Source: Linyphia triangularis
Lineage: Eukaryota; Arthropoda; Arachnida; Araneae; Linyphiidae
Direction of reading: 5' to 3'
NCBI GenBank assembly: GCA_963978545.1
Contig: OZ021723.1
Span: forward strand, 9,932,593-9,996,592
Length of the DNA: 64,000 nucleotides
Both the position numbers and the translations under genes were made by a program. Of the stretch, positions 1 to 10,982 are shown in pieces. Positions within the stretch are counted from its first letter, which is position 1, and each line of letters starts with the position of its first letter. The notes under the pieces are model-generated. The model saw only the letters and a list, made by a program, of their open reading frames with translations, made no database searches and was not told the origin of the DNA.

Positions 1-291
1 ACCAGTTTCTGGCCACCTAGTTGGCGGCTCAGTTTTAAAGCAATAAAAAAGCTTAAATAAAAATGAATTCGTAGTTTAAAATATTTATTTTTATTAGAAA
101 CAATTATTTGCAGCCATATTTTCCAAGAACAGAAAAAGTCCACCGTGCTCCTCCCAGGATTATTTAACCCTTTGCACTCCAGTTCCAGTGGTACCTCTCA
201 GGCGCCAAACGATTGGATGCCAAACCACGATAGGACCATTAGGTGTGATGCGGAAATTCGATGCAAGGCCAATGACTGTGTTTAGTTTCTA

Positions 292-691
292 CTAGCTGCG
301 TGGCCCGTCGTTGACGGATAAACTCAGTTTTTGGTACTAAATAAAAGAAATATAAAAGTTTATCACCCCATTGTAAATTCATTCTTTGTTCGTTTAGTTC
401 GGCATGTCTTAGCCGATCGGCTTCTAAACGAACGGCACGCCTCTCTGATGTTTCTCTACTCCTTACAGACTCCTGGCGTCGCCGTTGCGACGCTAATCTG
501 TCCTCTGGGGAAATGTCCGGCTGCCGCGAAGTCGAAGCTTCTTGGTTGTCATTTTGTAATTCGTTCCTCTTTAAACGTTTTTGAAAAACTTTTTTGTCGA
601 TTTTGCTTAATGATGGGCGTTTTTTTTCTAGGCATTGTGAATGTAGAATATCATTTGCGATTTTCAAAACAAACCAAACGAAGATTGTCAT
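292..691 (-). pseudogene. Helitron protein N-terminal remnant
   Basis: An open frame of ~130 codons inside H1, from ATG at 691, encoding KR- and E-rich sequence with units such as SERRAVRLEADRLRHAE. Such Arg/Glu-rich repeats precede the Rep/helicase domains of arthropod Helitron proteins. No Rep (HUH) or Pif1 helicase motif is present, so it cannot be functional. The frame runs past the element edge before stopping at 239. Confidence 0.55.
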
Positions 692-917
692 TCAGTTGCC
701 ATTCAGGAAATACTAAATTGTGTCTGCTTAAAAACACCAAAAAAATAAATTATTTCGGAAATTTTAAAACTCAATTAAAATTAAAAATATATCGCCTATT
801 TTACTCCTGGTCGTTTAATTAAGCGATATACCAAATTTCATCCTAATCCGTTAGGTAGTTTTTACGTGAAACGGTCCCCAAATCCGTGTGACAGAAAGTC
901 AGTTTTATTTATATAGA
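292..917 (-). mobile_element. Helitron H1, with empty site known
   Basis: On the minus strand it begins TCTATATAAATAAAACTG and ends CAGCTAG, inserted between host A (291) and T (918). The uninterrupted host sequence is present at ~2130-2137 (TTTCTATGAAG), which proves the boundaries. 626 bp, non-autonomous; carries an Arg-rich Helitron protein remnant. Confidence 0.92.
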
Positions 918-1208
918 TGAAGCAAATCCATTAACACCAGTCGAACATAAAATGTCTCGAGTTGCTGATTCCTCCGCGCGAAAAAGGCCTGGAGTGCAAG
1001 AGTTTTAGAGGGTGGAAGCATTCCACAAAAAAATGACTCGCAGTCTGTCAGACCGCATACAGCATTTAAAGGTTAAATCAAATTGGCTCTTTACACCGCA
1101 ATCGTGCCAAAATTCCGTGACAGTCAACGTGTTAACTGCATAATTCTTATCTGTTTACGAGTAGAAAATAAGAGCCAAAATATCATATGCATACATAAAA
1201 GAACTTAC

Positions 1209-1273
1209 CTTCTTCTCCGGCTCGGATCATACCATTGGTTCCCAGGAGGTAAACACCAGCCGTCTTTGTTACC
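1209..1273 (-). CDS. PHM: PHM/PAM exon 6; gene continues off left edge
   Basis: This 65-bp exon follows an ATTGTAG acceptor. With AA from exon 5 it reads KVTKTAGVYLLGTNGMIRAG, then EE and one base. It matches the family's AGxYLLxxxxxIPAGE segment, which links the CuA subdomain to the CuB subdomain. The donor is GTAAG at 1208-1204. No continuation is visible in the remaining 1.2 kb, which is repeat sequence. The CuB ligands (HxH and Met), and any fused lyase (PAL) domain, therefore lie beyond the window. Whether this is monofunctional PHM or bifunctional PAM cannot be decided here. MITE A begins 59 bp upstream of the exon. Confidence 0.94.
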
Positions 1274-1331
1274 CTACAATGCAATAAAAGTATATGCATT
1301 TGTGTCTTTTTCCACATCGACATAGCAAATA

Positions 1332-1992
1332 GTCCGAGAGGCGACTGCAATTTTTGGACCCCATCGAACATCATTCTGATTTTTTAATAGAAATTGGAGA
1401 AAAGTGAGTAGATTACGAATCCACTGGTCTGCCGTGGCAAAAATGGCCGAAACTGATAAAAAATCGACTTGGAATGAGTTGAACTAAAATCCGATTGCCA
1501 AATATGTCATAACTTGCCAAAAAGAGAACTAACTTTTTCGTCTGTCTGGCAACCCACTGCATTTGATTTTCAATGAGAAAGCGCAAACGATTTCTGATCT
1601 CTGACTCGGTAAACTTGTATCTTTTAAAAGAAAGCCAAATTGGCGACATCAATTACGTCATCAGCGGCGTAATGTTTATTGCCTATTTGGCTCATTTTTG
1701 AAAGATGCAAGTAAGCCATAGCCACACATCCGAATCGTCTGCAACCTTCTCAATTGAAAATTAAAGAGTGAAGGTTATCAAATTAAAAAAAAAATGCTCA
1801 TTATTTGGCAAGTTATGACGCATTTGGCAATTGGATTCAGTTCAACTTATAAAAAGTCGACTTTCGACCAGTTTCGGCCATTTTTGCCACGGCAGACCAG
1901 TGGATTCGTAACCTACTCACTTTTCTCCAATTTCTATAAAAAATTCAGAATGATGTTCGATGGGGTCCAAAAATTGCAGTCGCCTCTCAGTT
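1332..1992. mobile_element. MITE A copy 1
   Basis: A 661-bp foldback element flanked by TA. Its ends are GTCCGAGAGGCGACTGC and GCAGTCGCCTCTCAGTT; the inverted arms run ~150 bp and include GGACCCCATCGAACATCATT. The TA duplication and TIRs point to a Tc1/mariner-type mobiliser. It lies 59 bp from PHM exon 6. Confidence 0.88.
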
Positions 1993-2015
1993 TAAGACGG
2001 AAGGCTAAAAACTGA

Positions 2016-2231
2016 ACGCTTTGCGCTTGAGCGGCGCCTCTCAGGCGCCACATGATTGGATGCAGCAACAAGAGAGGACCACTAGGTTTGATGTGGGAAT
2101 TCGATGCCAGGCCAATGACTGTGTTTAGTTTCTATGAAGTGTATGCGTATCCGGCAAACCGAACCAAAAATGCCGCGAAATGTCTCGAGTTGCTGGTTCC
2201 TCCGAGCGAAAAAGGGCTCGAGTGCAAAGGG
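2016..2231. mobile_element. piggyBac-like MITE, family P copy 2 (uninterrupted)
   Basis: It contains CTCAGGCGCCACATGATTGG and ends GAGTGCAAAGGG followed by TTAA (2232-2235). It aligns with both halves of copy 1 and therefore serves as the empty site for Helitron H1. Its left end is degenerate. Confidence 0.68.
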
Positions 2232-2452
2232 TTAATTTCGCATTGAATATATTTCAATGCCGATTTGTTTTCGGTTTTACTCAAATCAGTCAGCTAATAA
2301 AATTTAGAAAATAAATGAATGGAATAATTTGGCAAAAGAAAAATGTCTAATAATTAAGGCTGGTAATTCTACGGTTTATTATTCCTTAAATAAATCTTAT
2401 CTTTTTCTACAGTATTAATTTTAAAGGTTCTTCATGTACTCAACAAATTATC

Positions 2453-2703
2453 GGTCTATTCCTAGTTGACGTTAAAATATCGCCAAGCCGATTTGGCGCT
2501 GTTTTGTAGGCGATACAGTTCTAAATTTGGCAACCCCATTTCTTTTATTGACGAGCTTTGGCTTCAACCTTTCCATACCACAAATCATGGAGCTGGTTCG
2601 TTTCTCAATTATTCATATTGGAATTCCGAATTGGCGACATTCTGGCTTTGTCGCCAACTTTTCAAAAGTGCGCCAACCCATAAACGTGAACTAGGAATTT
2701 ACC
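2453..2703 (+). mobile_element. hAT-like MITE D copy 1
   Basis: 251 bp, with termini GGTCTATTCCTAGTTGACG and CGTGAACTAGGAATTTACC. An exact 8-bp target duplication, AAATTATC, lies at 2445-2452 and 2704-2711. The interior has no coding frame of substance. Confidence 0.88.
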
Positions 2704-2839
2704 AAATTATCTTTTGACAACTTCGGCAATGATGCTTCTGTCGTATAAAACTCAGAAGGAATTCCAGTAAAATATAAAAACTGTTAAAAATGTAATATTC
2801 TAATGATCTTGAAAAGTTGAATTATAAAAATAATCTTAC

Positions 2840-2897
2840 TTTTTGGTTGTGCTAGGCAACATTGAGAGAACGATTCCGGATTTGTCCGTTGCTCCCA
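2840..2897 (-). CDS. PHM: PHM/PAM exon 5 (58 bp)
   Basis: The short exon follows TTTTTTCAG. With the A from exon 4 it reads MGATDKSGIVLSMLPSTTK and leaves AA for the next exon. It corresponds to the PHM segment after the VHY strand, (D/N)xSGVxLxxxxxP, where a (K/D)xSG(I/V) turn is conserved. The donor is GTAAG at 2839-2835. Its phase (two bases in, two bases out) fits exactly between exons 4 and 6. The upstream intron holds a TTAA-flanked MITE starting at 3003. Identity is secure because of phase, order and the SGIVLSMLP match, though the exon would be ambiguous alone. Confidence 0.93.
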
Positions 2898-3002
2898 CTG
2901 AAAAAACAATAAAATCGATATCGTCAGATATACCAAAATAAATATAACAAAAGGACATCGTGCATTTTGACATAGCGCATTCTTCTTTTATTGATTTATT
3001 AA

Positions 3003-3722
3003 GGGGGTCCAGTACCGAAATTTCTTCAAAAATCCTAATTTTTTTTTCTGATTTTAAAAAATAGTTCATACATTCCTGAAGAGAATGATGTTTTTATCTT
3101 ATTCCTCCGGTGATTAGAACGCCACAAAATTACCTGTGATTTAAACATCACTAATGGGCGTAACACCTTGAAGCATCTGCTTGAAGTGCGTTTTTCGAGC
3201 ACTAGTGTTTTTCACAGATGTTGCATATTCAAATCGATATATCTCCAGAACCATTAACAATTGGCTATTCAAATTTTTGGAGCATTTAATTTATATAGTT
3301 TTAAATATTTGGTCTTCACAGAATTTTATTTTTTTAATTCTGTTTTAAAATATAATTTTTAGCGTACAAGATAACATAAAAAAAAGCAAAAATTTCAATA
3401 TTTTAACTTTGAGAATTTTTTTAATTTTTTTTAATTCAACTATCAAAATTCTGTGACGACAAAATTTTCTTTATATAATTATGTATTACAGAAAGCTTTC
3501 ACTTTGAAATTTTTTTTATTTTTTCTTGACTTATATCAAAATACGCAAACATCATTATTATGGATTTTTCTTGGTTTTTAAATTTTTTTTAAGTAACAAA
3601 ACACAATATTTAAAAAAACATTTTCTCAAAGATATATAAATAGTATCTCATACATAAAATAAATTTTTGACATAAAAATGTACATAAATAAAGTTTTTTT
3701 TTATTTTCGGTACCGGACCCCC
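3003..3722 (+). mobile_element. TTAA-flanked MITE B copy 1
   Basis: 720 bp, GGGGGTCCAGTACCGAAA ... TTTCGGTACCGGACCCCC between TTAA duplications (2999-3002, 3723-3726). TTAA specificity indicates piggyBac-type mobilisation, although the GGGGGTCC terminus is not the usual CCCTTTG. Very A/T rich, non-coding. Confidence 0.85.
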
Positions 3723-3825
3723 TTAATCTATTATATGCTTGAACATACTTCCTATCAAAATAAAATATAATTGTTTACTTTTTTTAACAATTTTAGATTA
3801 CCACTCTTCTGTCAGAATCTTTTTA

Positions 3826-3910
3826 GGTTGGTTAGTTTGTACGTTCAACGACCTATTTTTATGCACAATGACGGTTAATAAGGCTGGGACCTACACCTTA
3901 ATTCCTAACC
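3826..3910 (-). repeat. SINE tail fragment
   Basis: Matches the tail region (GTCGTTGAACGTACAAACTA on the minus strand) shared with the copies at 16311 and 40758. It is truncated and abuts a second SINE in opposite orientation. Confidence 0.65.
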
Positions 3911-4100
3911 ACAATGGCCGACCAAAAGGTATACTGGTTAGCGTGCTAGCTTCTAGACCGCAAGGTTGCGGGTTCCGAGTCCCGTGTTAGGCATGGGTGT
4001 TTGTAAATGTATGTTGGCTTGTCTAATGGCGAATGTTTCGGCGCATTATAGCCCTCGTGTTGCTGACGGCGCCAGATAATCTGAAAACAACTTAACTAGT
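3911..4100 (+). repeat. tRNA-derived SINE
   Basis: The head is tRNA-like: GGCCGACC start, A-box-like GGTTAGCGTGCTAG, and B-box-like GGTTCCGAGTCCCG at 3971-3984. It is followed by the body GTGTTAGGCATGGGTGTTTG and a tRNA-unrelated tail. A near-identical copy lies at 38418-38601 (minus). Confidence 0.78.
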
Positions 4101-4143
4101 ACAAAGGACAGTTTTTGTAGTTTATGTCTCAATCATCGATATA

Positions 4144-4466
4144 AACAAACAACTGGATAGACTGCTTAATGCTTGGAAAATGAAGCCGTTGCCAGATGCC
4201 GTTGGTGGGATAAAAAATACGGATTGCGAGGATTGAAAATAAAATTGTGGGTTGTACACAGCAGAAATGTCAATAGTAGACCTTAATTAGTAATAATGTG
4301 CAAAAAATATATACTCTAGCATTGTACAAGGTTTTTCGCATTTCCATCCAACTATAAAAGTGAACTGTGATTGGTTAATCTTCCCACCAGCTTCGCAATC
4401 CCCGGCGCGTTTTTCTGTTTGCATTGACAATGGAGCAGTCTATCCAGTTGTTTATCTATATCGATG
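4144..4466. mobile_element. P/hAT-like MITE M copy 1
   Basis: 323 bp. TIRs CATCGATATA ... TATATCGATG extend ~31 bp through ACAACTGGATAGACTGC. An exact 8-bp duplication, GTCTCAAT, lies at 4136-4143 and 4467-4474. A second copy at 59613 has a different exact 8-bp duplication. Confidence 0.88.
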
Positions 4467-4563
4467 GTCTCAATAGCAAAAATAATAATATGACAGTTCA
4501 ATTGCTAATCTGAATAACATAGAAGAAAAAAAAAGTTGAAAAAGACAGTTTTGCAATACCTAC

Positions 4564-4647
4564 TTAGAAATGTTTCCACGTGCGCGTAATGTACTTGCAA
4601 AACCAGATGATTTATGCCGGTTCCTTTTCCAACTTTGAAAGCGACAC
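4564..4647 (-). CDS. PHM: PHM/PAM exon 4: third CuA histidine
   Basis: This 84-bp exon follows a polypyrimidine tract and TTTTTAG acceptor. Joined to the last G of exon 3 it reads GVAFKVGKGTGINHLVLQ, then VHYAHVETFL. The VLQVHY strand holds the third CuA histidine of PHM, and GVxFxVG precedes it in all family members. The donor is GTAGG at 4563-4559, leaving one base (A) that completes ATG with exon 5. Unclassified repeat G begins about 50 bp upstream of the acceptor, so most of the upstream intron sequence here is repeat-derived. Sequence, phase and order agree with exons 3 and 5. Confidence 0.96.
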
Positions 4648-4699
4648 CTAAAAACAAAAATACGAAGATGAAAAGACAAAGCAAAATTCCAAAAAAAAC

Positions 4700-5345
4700 T
4701 AGGGGTGTGGAACATCGCACAACTTTCAATTACACTATAATACTAATGTGGATTTGTGTCATTTACCATTTTTATATTTTCAGCATTCGCTTAAAAAAAT
4801 GGCCAGTTTGACAATAATCCTTATAAGGGTCTTTTTTTTTTTTTAACTTTCTGACAAAATGGTGTTTTCTGCGATATACTTTTCGATAGTTCTTAATTTA
4901 TCCTTTCTTACAAGTGAAACTGAGGAGAGGAGAAAAAACGACCGTTGATGAGCTATGTTCAAGCAAAGAGAACTCTGTGTTAAAGGCATTCGTTTTTCCA
5001 CTTTTTACGCCGTTAAAGCATTTTTACGGAAATTTTGGAGGTGGGAATAATTAGAACACCTTAAGAGGCATCACCACAGCGATTTTGATCAAAATCGTTA
5101 GAGCCGAATTTCAGCAATTACTGTAAAACATGATTTTTTCAATGGCAGCTACCTTATGCGCAAGAGCGATTTTGACGAAAACCTTAATAGTGGGATCCAT
5201 GGCCACCACCTACCCGCACACCAAATTTGAACATCGTAGGTCAATTTGTTCGGGTGTTATGCTGACCACAGACAGAAATTTTTTCAAGATCAATTTTTTG
5301 CAATCAGGATGTTTCAAACCGTGGAGAAATGCAAATATATAAATA
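4700..5345 (+). repeat. Repeat G copy 1 (unclassified, ~1 kb family)
   Basis: It starts GGGTGTGGAACATCG and includes GGCAGCTACCTTATGCGCA-type sequence and ACACCAAATTTGAACATCG. The right part is cut off by an (AT)n tract. The family has no coding frame and ends in a hairpin around GGGTAATTGAAAGTA. Confidence 0.7.
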
Positions 5346-5367
5346 TATATATATATATATGTGTGTG

Positions 5368-6174
<807 letters not shown>

Positions 6175-6176
6175 TA

Positions 6177-6219
<43 letters not shown>

Positions 6220-6400
6220 GACCGGATTCTATACTTTCATTACCCTATGTATACTTATGGGTAAATGAAAGTACAAACGCCAAAAATCGAACAATAAATT
6301 GAAGTTGAGTACTATGACGCGAAATTCCAAAAGCATGTTTCGGGATGGATAAAACCAGTTATTTTTATTTTTTTAAATCCCCCCCCCCCCCCCCCGTCAT
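6175..6400. repeat. AT/T/C tracts and repeat G tail fragment
   Basis: (AT)n, then a ~27-bp T run. A G tail hairpin follows near 6228-6272 (CTTTCATTACCC with GGGTAAATGAAAG). A C run near 6379-6395 closes the segment. Confidence 0.75.
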
Positions 6401-6813
6401 TAAGAAAAAAATATTAATCTGAAACATCTATCGACATAAAAAACATAAACACATCTTCCAGCAGTATTGTTACACAAAAACTGTTTCGATTGAGGCAATT
6501 TACAAAAATCGAGGAATTTTCCTATTGCTCCTCAAAGAAAGTTTCCTCAGAGCCAAAGCTTACTGCGGTTATCCATGGTTATTTAAATTCAGTTGAAAGA
6601 TCACGTAACTGAAGCATAATTGATTTCACCCTAAAATACAACAGCTAGCTAATCGTTAACAGTCTGAATTTTTGCCTTGGACTTATAAGGTGTGAATGGA
6701 AAACCCATTCTACATGCAATGTTTTAACTACTTAATCATAACAACTATAGGTTACGTAACGTGATTGTGTTTCCTTATTTAAATTTTCTATTTCATTCTC
6801 GCCCACATATAGT

Positions 6814-8273
6814 TAAAGGGGAGGAGTTTAAGAACACCAAAAAATCAATTTTGAGATTAATACTTTAAAATAAACTACAAAGAGTTTTGAATCCGACAGC
6901 GCAAAAGTTTTAATCTCGCTAAATTAGAAGTATTTTTATAAATTTTTAAAAAAAAGTATTGTGCATCAACTTGTATTACTGTTTCCAACTTTAACGGCCC
7001 ATGTCTCCAAAGTCAATTTTGAAGACGTAAGGAACATTTACTCAAAAATAATCAAAGATAAATGCCTAAAAAATTTAGCATACATTCTCACTAATATATT
7101 ACACAATTTGAGTGTAGCATTTTTAAATATTTTGTTTAGTTTCTTGAAAAAAAAAATTACAAGGACAGACATTCTATAGAACTTTCAAAAATTGTCCTTT
7201 TTGGTGGCAATAAAACTGTATAAAATCTTGAATTTCGAAAATATTAAAAAATGATACACTCAAATTGTGATATATATTGGTATATAATTATATGTTAAAA
7301 ATTATATATGAAATTATATAACAAATTATATATATGTTAAAAATTTTAGGCACTTATCTTTAATAGTTTTTGAGTAAATGTTCCTTGCGTATACAAAATT
7401 GCATTTGGAGATATGGGCCGTTAAAGTTGATAGCGGTAAAACGAATTGATGCATAATAGACAGAGAGGCGACTGCAATTTTTAGACCCCATCGAACATCA
7501 TTCTGAATTTTTTATAGAAATTAGAGAAAAGATAGTAGATTACGAATCCACTGGTCTGCCGTGGCAAAAATGGCCGAAACTGGTCAAAAATCGACTTTTA
7601 TTAAGTTGAACTAAATCCAATTGCCAAATGAGCCATAACTTGCCAAATAATGAGCATTTTTTTTTATTTGGTAACCCTCACTCTTTAATTTTCAATTAAG
7701 AAGGTTGCAGACGATTCAGATATCTGGCGACGGCCTACTTGCATATATTAAAAGGGAGCCAAGTTGACAATAAACATTACGTCACTGATGAGGTAACTGA
7801 TGTCGCCAATTTGGCTTACCTTTAAAAGATACAAATTTTCCGATCCAGATATCAGAAATCGTTTGCTCTTTTTCTCATTGAAATCAAAATGCTATGGGTT
7901 GCCAGAAGAAAAAGTTTGTTCTCTTTTTGGCAAGTTATGACATATTTGGCAATCGGATTTTAGTTCAACTCATTCCAAGTCGATTTTTGATCAGTTTCGG
8001 CCATTTTTGCCACGGCAGACCAGTGGATTCGCAATCTACTCACTTTTCTCCATTTTCTATAAAAAATTCAGAATGATGTTCGATGGGGTCCAAAAATTGC
8101 AGTCGCCTCTCGGACTATAACACTTCATTTAAAAATATACAAAACATACTTCTAATTTAGCGAGACTAAAACTTTTTGCGCCGTTGAATTAAAAATTGTT
8201 TGTAGTTTTTTTTTACGATGTTAATCTCAAAATTGATTTTTTGACGTTCTTAAACTCCGACACTCCTTTTAAA
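6814..8273. mobile_element. Long-arm foldback element interrupted by MITE A
   Basis: Outer arms AAAGGGGAGGAGTTTAAGAAC ... GTTCTTAAACTCCGACACTCC continue inward through AATCAATTTTGAGATTAA, TTCTAATTTAGCGAG and GGCCCATGTCTCCAA. This gives ~300-bp inverted arms (6814-7125 against 7255-7456 plus 8118-8273). MITE A copy 2 splits the right arm. Confidence 0.72.
7459..8115. mobile_element. MITE A copy 2
   Basis: 657 bp flanked by TA (7457-7458, 8116-8117). The ends are CAGAGAGGCGACTGC and GCAGTCGCCTCTCGGAC. It is inserted in the right arm of the foldback element at 6814-8273, so it is the younger of the two. Confidence 0.85.
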
Positions 8274-8329
8274 GTGAACATTTTACAACATAAAACTGGT
8301 ATTTTTAATTTTAAGCAACAAAACCCGTT

Positions 8330-9075
8330 TAACGCCAAAATCTTATTGAAAGATTAGCGCGTGGGGGACACGGTACCCAAAAAATGACGAAAATATCAAT
8401 TTTTCGAACTTTTATCCCATAATGTGCCGAATATCTTTCTAAATAGCTGTGCAAAAATTTATACATGTACCTTTGATAATTAAAATGTTATATTGTATAT
8501 TCTAAACCATCTCATACTATCAAAGCTGAAAAAGAAATCTGTAACACTGTTTGTCTCAGTTCGTTATTTTTCAGTTTGAGTGCTGTTTAAATCCCTAAGA
8601 CTTTTTCATAAATTTAGTTAGGATTGTGAATTTTTTTTATAGCGCATTTATATACATCTGATAATCAAAAGTTAGAATGGAATAAGGTGTGCTATGTTTT
8701 TTTTTTATTTATTTATTAATTAAAAAGTTTAAAACTTGAAAAAAACCTTGGTTTTTCTGCTGTTTTTAGTGTAAAAACATATAAAAACCATTTCCATTGT
8801 TAACATCTTCAAATCCAATCTAATTATTGTTAACAATTACAATACGAATATATTGTGAAAAATTCATGGAAAAATACTTAAAATTGTGGAAGGAGTAGCA
8901 TTTTGAAAAAATTAAAAAAAATCAAATTAATCAAAAATTAATTATTTTAAAAAAAAATGTGTTGCTTAAATTATGTTTACTTACCATCAACACAAAGTAA
9001 AATTACTCTAGTTTAAATTTTAGTGGTACAATTGCTGAAAATAATTTTTTGGATAATGCGTCCCCTTAAAGGATT
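8330..9075. repeat. AT-rich segment with possible terminal repeats
   Basis: The left GGGGGACACGGTACCCAAAA and right TTTTTTGGATAATGCGTCCCC are roughly complementary, suggesting an old TIR element. The interior is A/T rich with no ORF. No duplication was found. Confidence 0.3.
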
Positions 9076-9286
9076 CTTTAAATATTTCAAATAATGATAA
9101 AGGAACCAACACTAACGAATGTTGAGAAGCAATCCTCTTCAAAATATCGTTGAGTATAATTCCTCCGAGAAGGGTCAACGAAACATATATCTTTACTTAC
9201 TGATTGAACAACTTGGTTTCTTATTTGTATGAAGAAAGAAAAGGGGATCGTCACAAAAAATACCATCCATAAATATAAGTTAGTTA

Positions 9287-9954
9287 TTGACTGAGAGGCG
9301 ACTGCAATTTTTGGACCCCATCGAACATCATTCTTAATTTTTTATAGAAATTGGAGAAAAGTGAGTAGATTACGAATCCACTGATCTGCCGTGGCAAAAA
9401 TGGCCGAAACTGGTCAAAAATCGACTTTTAATCAGTTGAACTAAATCCAATTGCCAAATGCGCCATAACTTGCCAAATAATGAGCATTTTTTTCTATTGG
9501 TAACCCTCACTTTTTAATTTTCAATTAAGAAGGTTGCAGACGATTCAGATATCTGGCGACGGTCTACTTGCATCTATTAAAAGTGAGCCAAGTTGGCAAT
9601 AAACATTACGTCACTGATGACGTAACTGATGTCGCCAATTTGGCTTACTTTGAAAAGATACAAGTTTTACCGAGCCAGAGATCAGAAATCGTTTGCGCTT
9701 TTTTTTTCATTGAAAATCAAAATGCAGTGGGTTGCCAGACGAAAAAGGTTGGCTCTCTTTTTGGCAAGTTGTGACATATTTGGCAATCGGATTTTAGTTC
9801 AACTCATTCCAAGTCGATTTTGGACCGGTTTCGGCCATTTTTACCACCGCAGACCAGTGGATTCGTAATCTACTCACTTTTCTCCAATTTCTATAAAAAA
9901 AAAATTAAGAATGATGTTCGATGGGGTCCAAAAATTGCAGTCGCCTCTCGGGAC
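9287..9954. mobile_element. MITE A copy 3
   Basis: 668 bp between TA dinucleotides (9285-9286, 9955-9956), with the standard arms. Its right end is 26 bp from the end of PHM exon 3, so the exon's 5' splice site sits almost against the transposon. Confidence 0.87.
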
Positions 9955-9980
9955 TATTAAGATTAGTTTAAAGTACTTAC

Positions 9981-10202
9981 CTTCAGGAAGGTCAAGTGGG
10001 GGTGCGTCTTTCGCCCAAGCGTACACGATTTGTGATCCGGATTTGCACGTGGGTCCCACCTCGTACCCCGTCCCGTGTCCGCTCATCTCGCCGCAGTCCC
10101 ACACCAGTCTCGGGCTGTCACGCTGCCACTTGCCCGGCAGTTCGCATCCGTAGATCAGAATGTGGTGGGCGGTGTGCATGGATGCGTTAGGTGTGAACCC
10201 CA
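9981..10202 (-). CDS. PHM: PHM/PAM exon 3: CuA histidine pair
   Basis: The 222-bp exon is clearly peptidylglycine alpha-hydroxylating monooxygenase. After the split valine it reads GFTPNASMHTAHHILIYGC. The HH pair corresponds to two of the three CuA (CuH) histidine ligands, and the Cys of YGC is one half of a conserved disulfide. WDCGEM and GPTCKSG supply two more conserved cysteines, with the longer spacer between them that is typical of invertebrate PHMs. IVYAWAKDAPPLDLPEG is the family's YAWAR(N/D)AP strand. The acceptor is CTTGCAG and the donor GTAAG (9980-9976), leaving phase 1. GC content is visibly higher than in the flanks. A TA-flanked MITE ends 27 bp beyond its 3' edge and a hAT MITE starts 56 bp from its 5' edge. 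Confidence 0.98.
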
Positions 10203-10257
10203 CTGCAAGATGACACAGGGGGAGTCATTTTTATGCGGAAGTTCTTGGTATCAGAAT

Positions 10258-10596
10258 TAGAGGTCGGTGATATATCGAATATTTGTATCGATATTTTTCA
10301 AAAAATATCGATATTAAAAATATCGATAAAAGTTACCGATAGATCGATATTTTCAAACATTTTTTTTTTTTTTAATGATCGTTTTGTAGTTGCATGTATT
10401 TTTTCAATTTTCTTTATTCTTTTTTCGAAAACATCATAACTGAAATTTGGACTTGGCTGAGAGGCAGTTAAAATGGCACCAGTGATCAATATTTTGCCAT
10501 ACGCTTCATAGTCATGGGCGCCAACAGGAAGTTTCAAAGGGGTGAGACCTCCCAAGCTTTTGAAAATTAAAATAAAATAAAATTGGAACAAACGTG

Positions 10597-10665
<69 letters not shown>

Positions 10666-10974
10666 TCCCTCTGTTAATTTTTCAGTAATTTAGATTGTAA
10701 AAATATTATGCTAAATATTCAACGTTGCCATTAAAAGCTATTGAAAATTATCTAAATTTTTCTTAAAATTATCGCACCAATTAAGCGATAATATAACTTT
10801 TTCTTTTGTAATGGATCCATTCCAGTTGGAAAAGTAGTCACCTTACAAAAAGAATGAAAAGTAGTAATTTGTTCTCAAAAACTTCGTTTCTGGCAACAAC
10901 AAAAAAAATCCATGTATCGATATATCGATATTTTTTTCTATGCAACGATAAAGTATCGATATTTCCGACCTCTA
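10258..10974. mobile_element. hAT MITE J copy 1 (TATCGATA-rich)
   Basis: TAGAGGTCGGTGATATATCG ... CGATATTTCCGACCTCTA with an exact 8-bp duplication, ATCAGAAT (10250-10257, 10975-10982). The TAGAGGTCGG end is typical of hAT. It contains an inserted fragment of element K (10512-10595) and a ~60-bp (TA)n tract (10600-10660). It starts 56 bp from PHM exon 3. Confidence 0.9.
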
Positions 10975-10982
10975 ATCAGAAT

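Larger units (their letters stand above)
168..1003. mobile_element. piggyBac-like MITE, family P copy 1 (holds a Helitron)
   Basis: It starts TTAA|CCCTTTGCACTCC and ends with a degenerate GAGTGCAAGAG. The second copy at 2016-2231 shows the intact right end GAGTGCAAAGGG|TTAA. CCCTTTG termini next to TTAA are standard for piggyBac. The copy is split by Helitron H1 (292-917); without it the element is ~210 bp. Confidence 0.7.

Noticed and set aside
239..691. 150-residue Arg-rich host protein
   Set aside because: The frame lies mostly in Helitron H1 and runs across its boundary into an unrelated MITE.
1..1200. Seventh PHM exon with the CuB histidines
   Set aside because: No HTHxLG-type sequence or acceptor in the right phase is visible on the minus strand; the interval is MITE and Helitron sequence.
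3911..3990. Functional tRNA gene
   Set aside because: A- and B-box-like motifs are present, but no proper acceptor stem pairing is evident. The sequence continues into a SINE body also found at 38418 and 16311.
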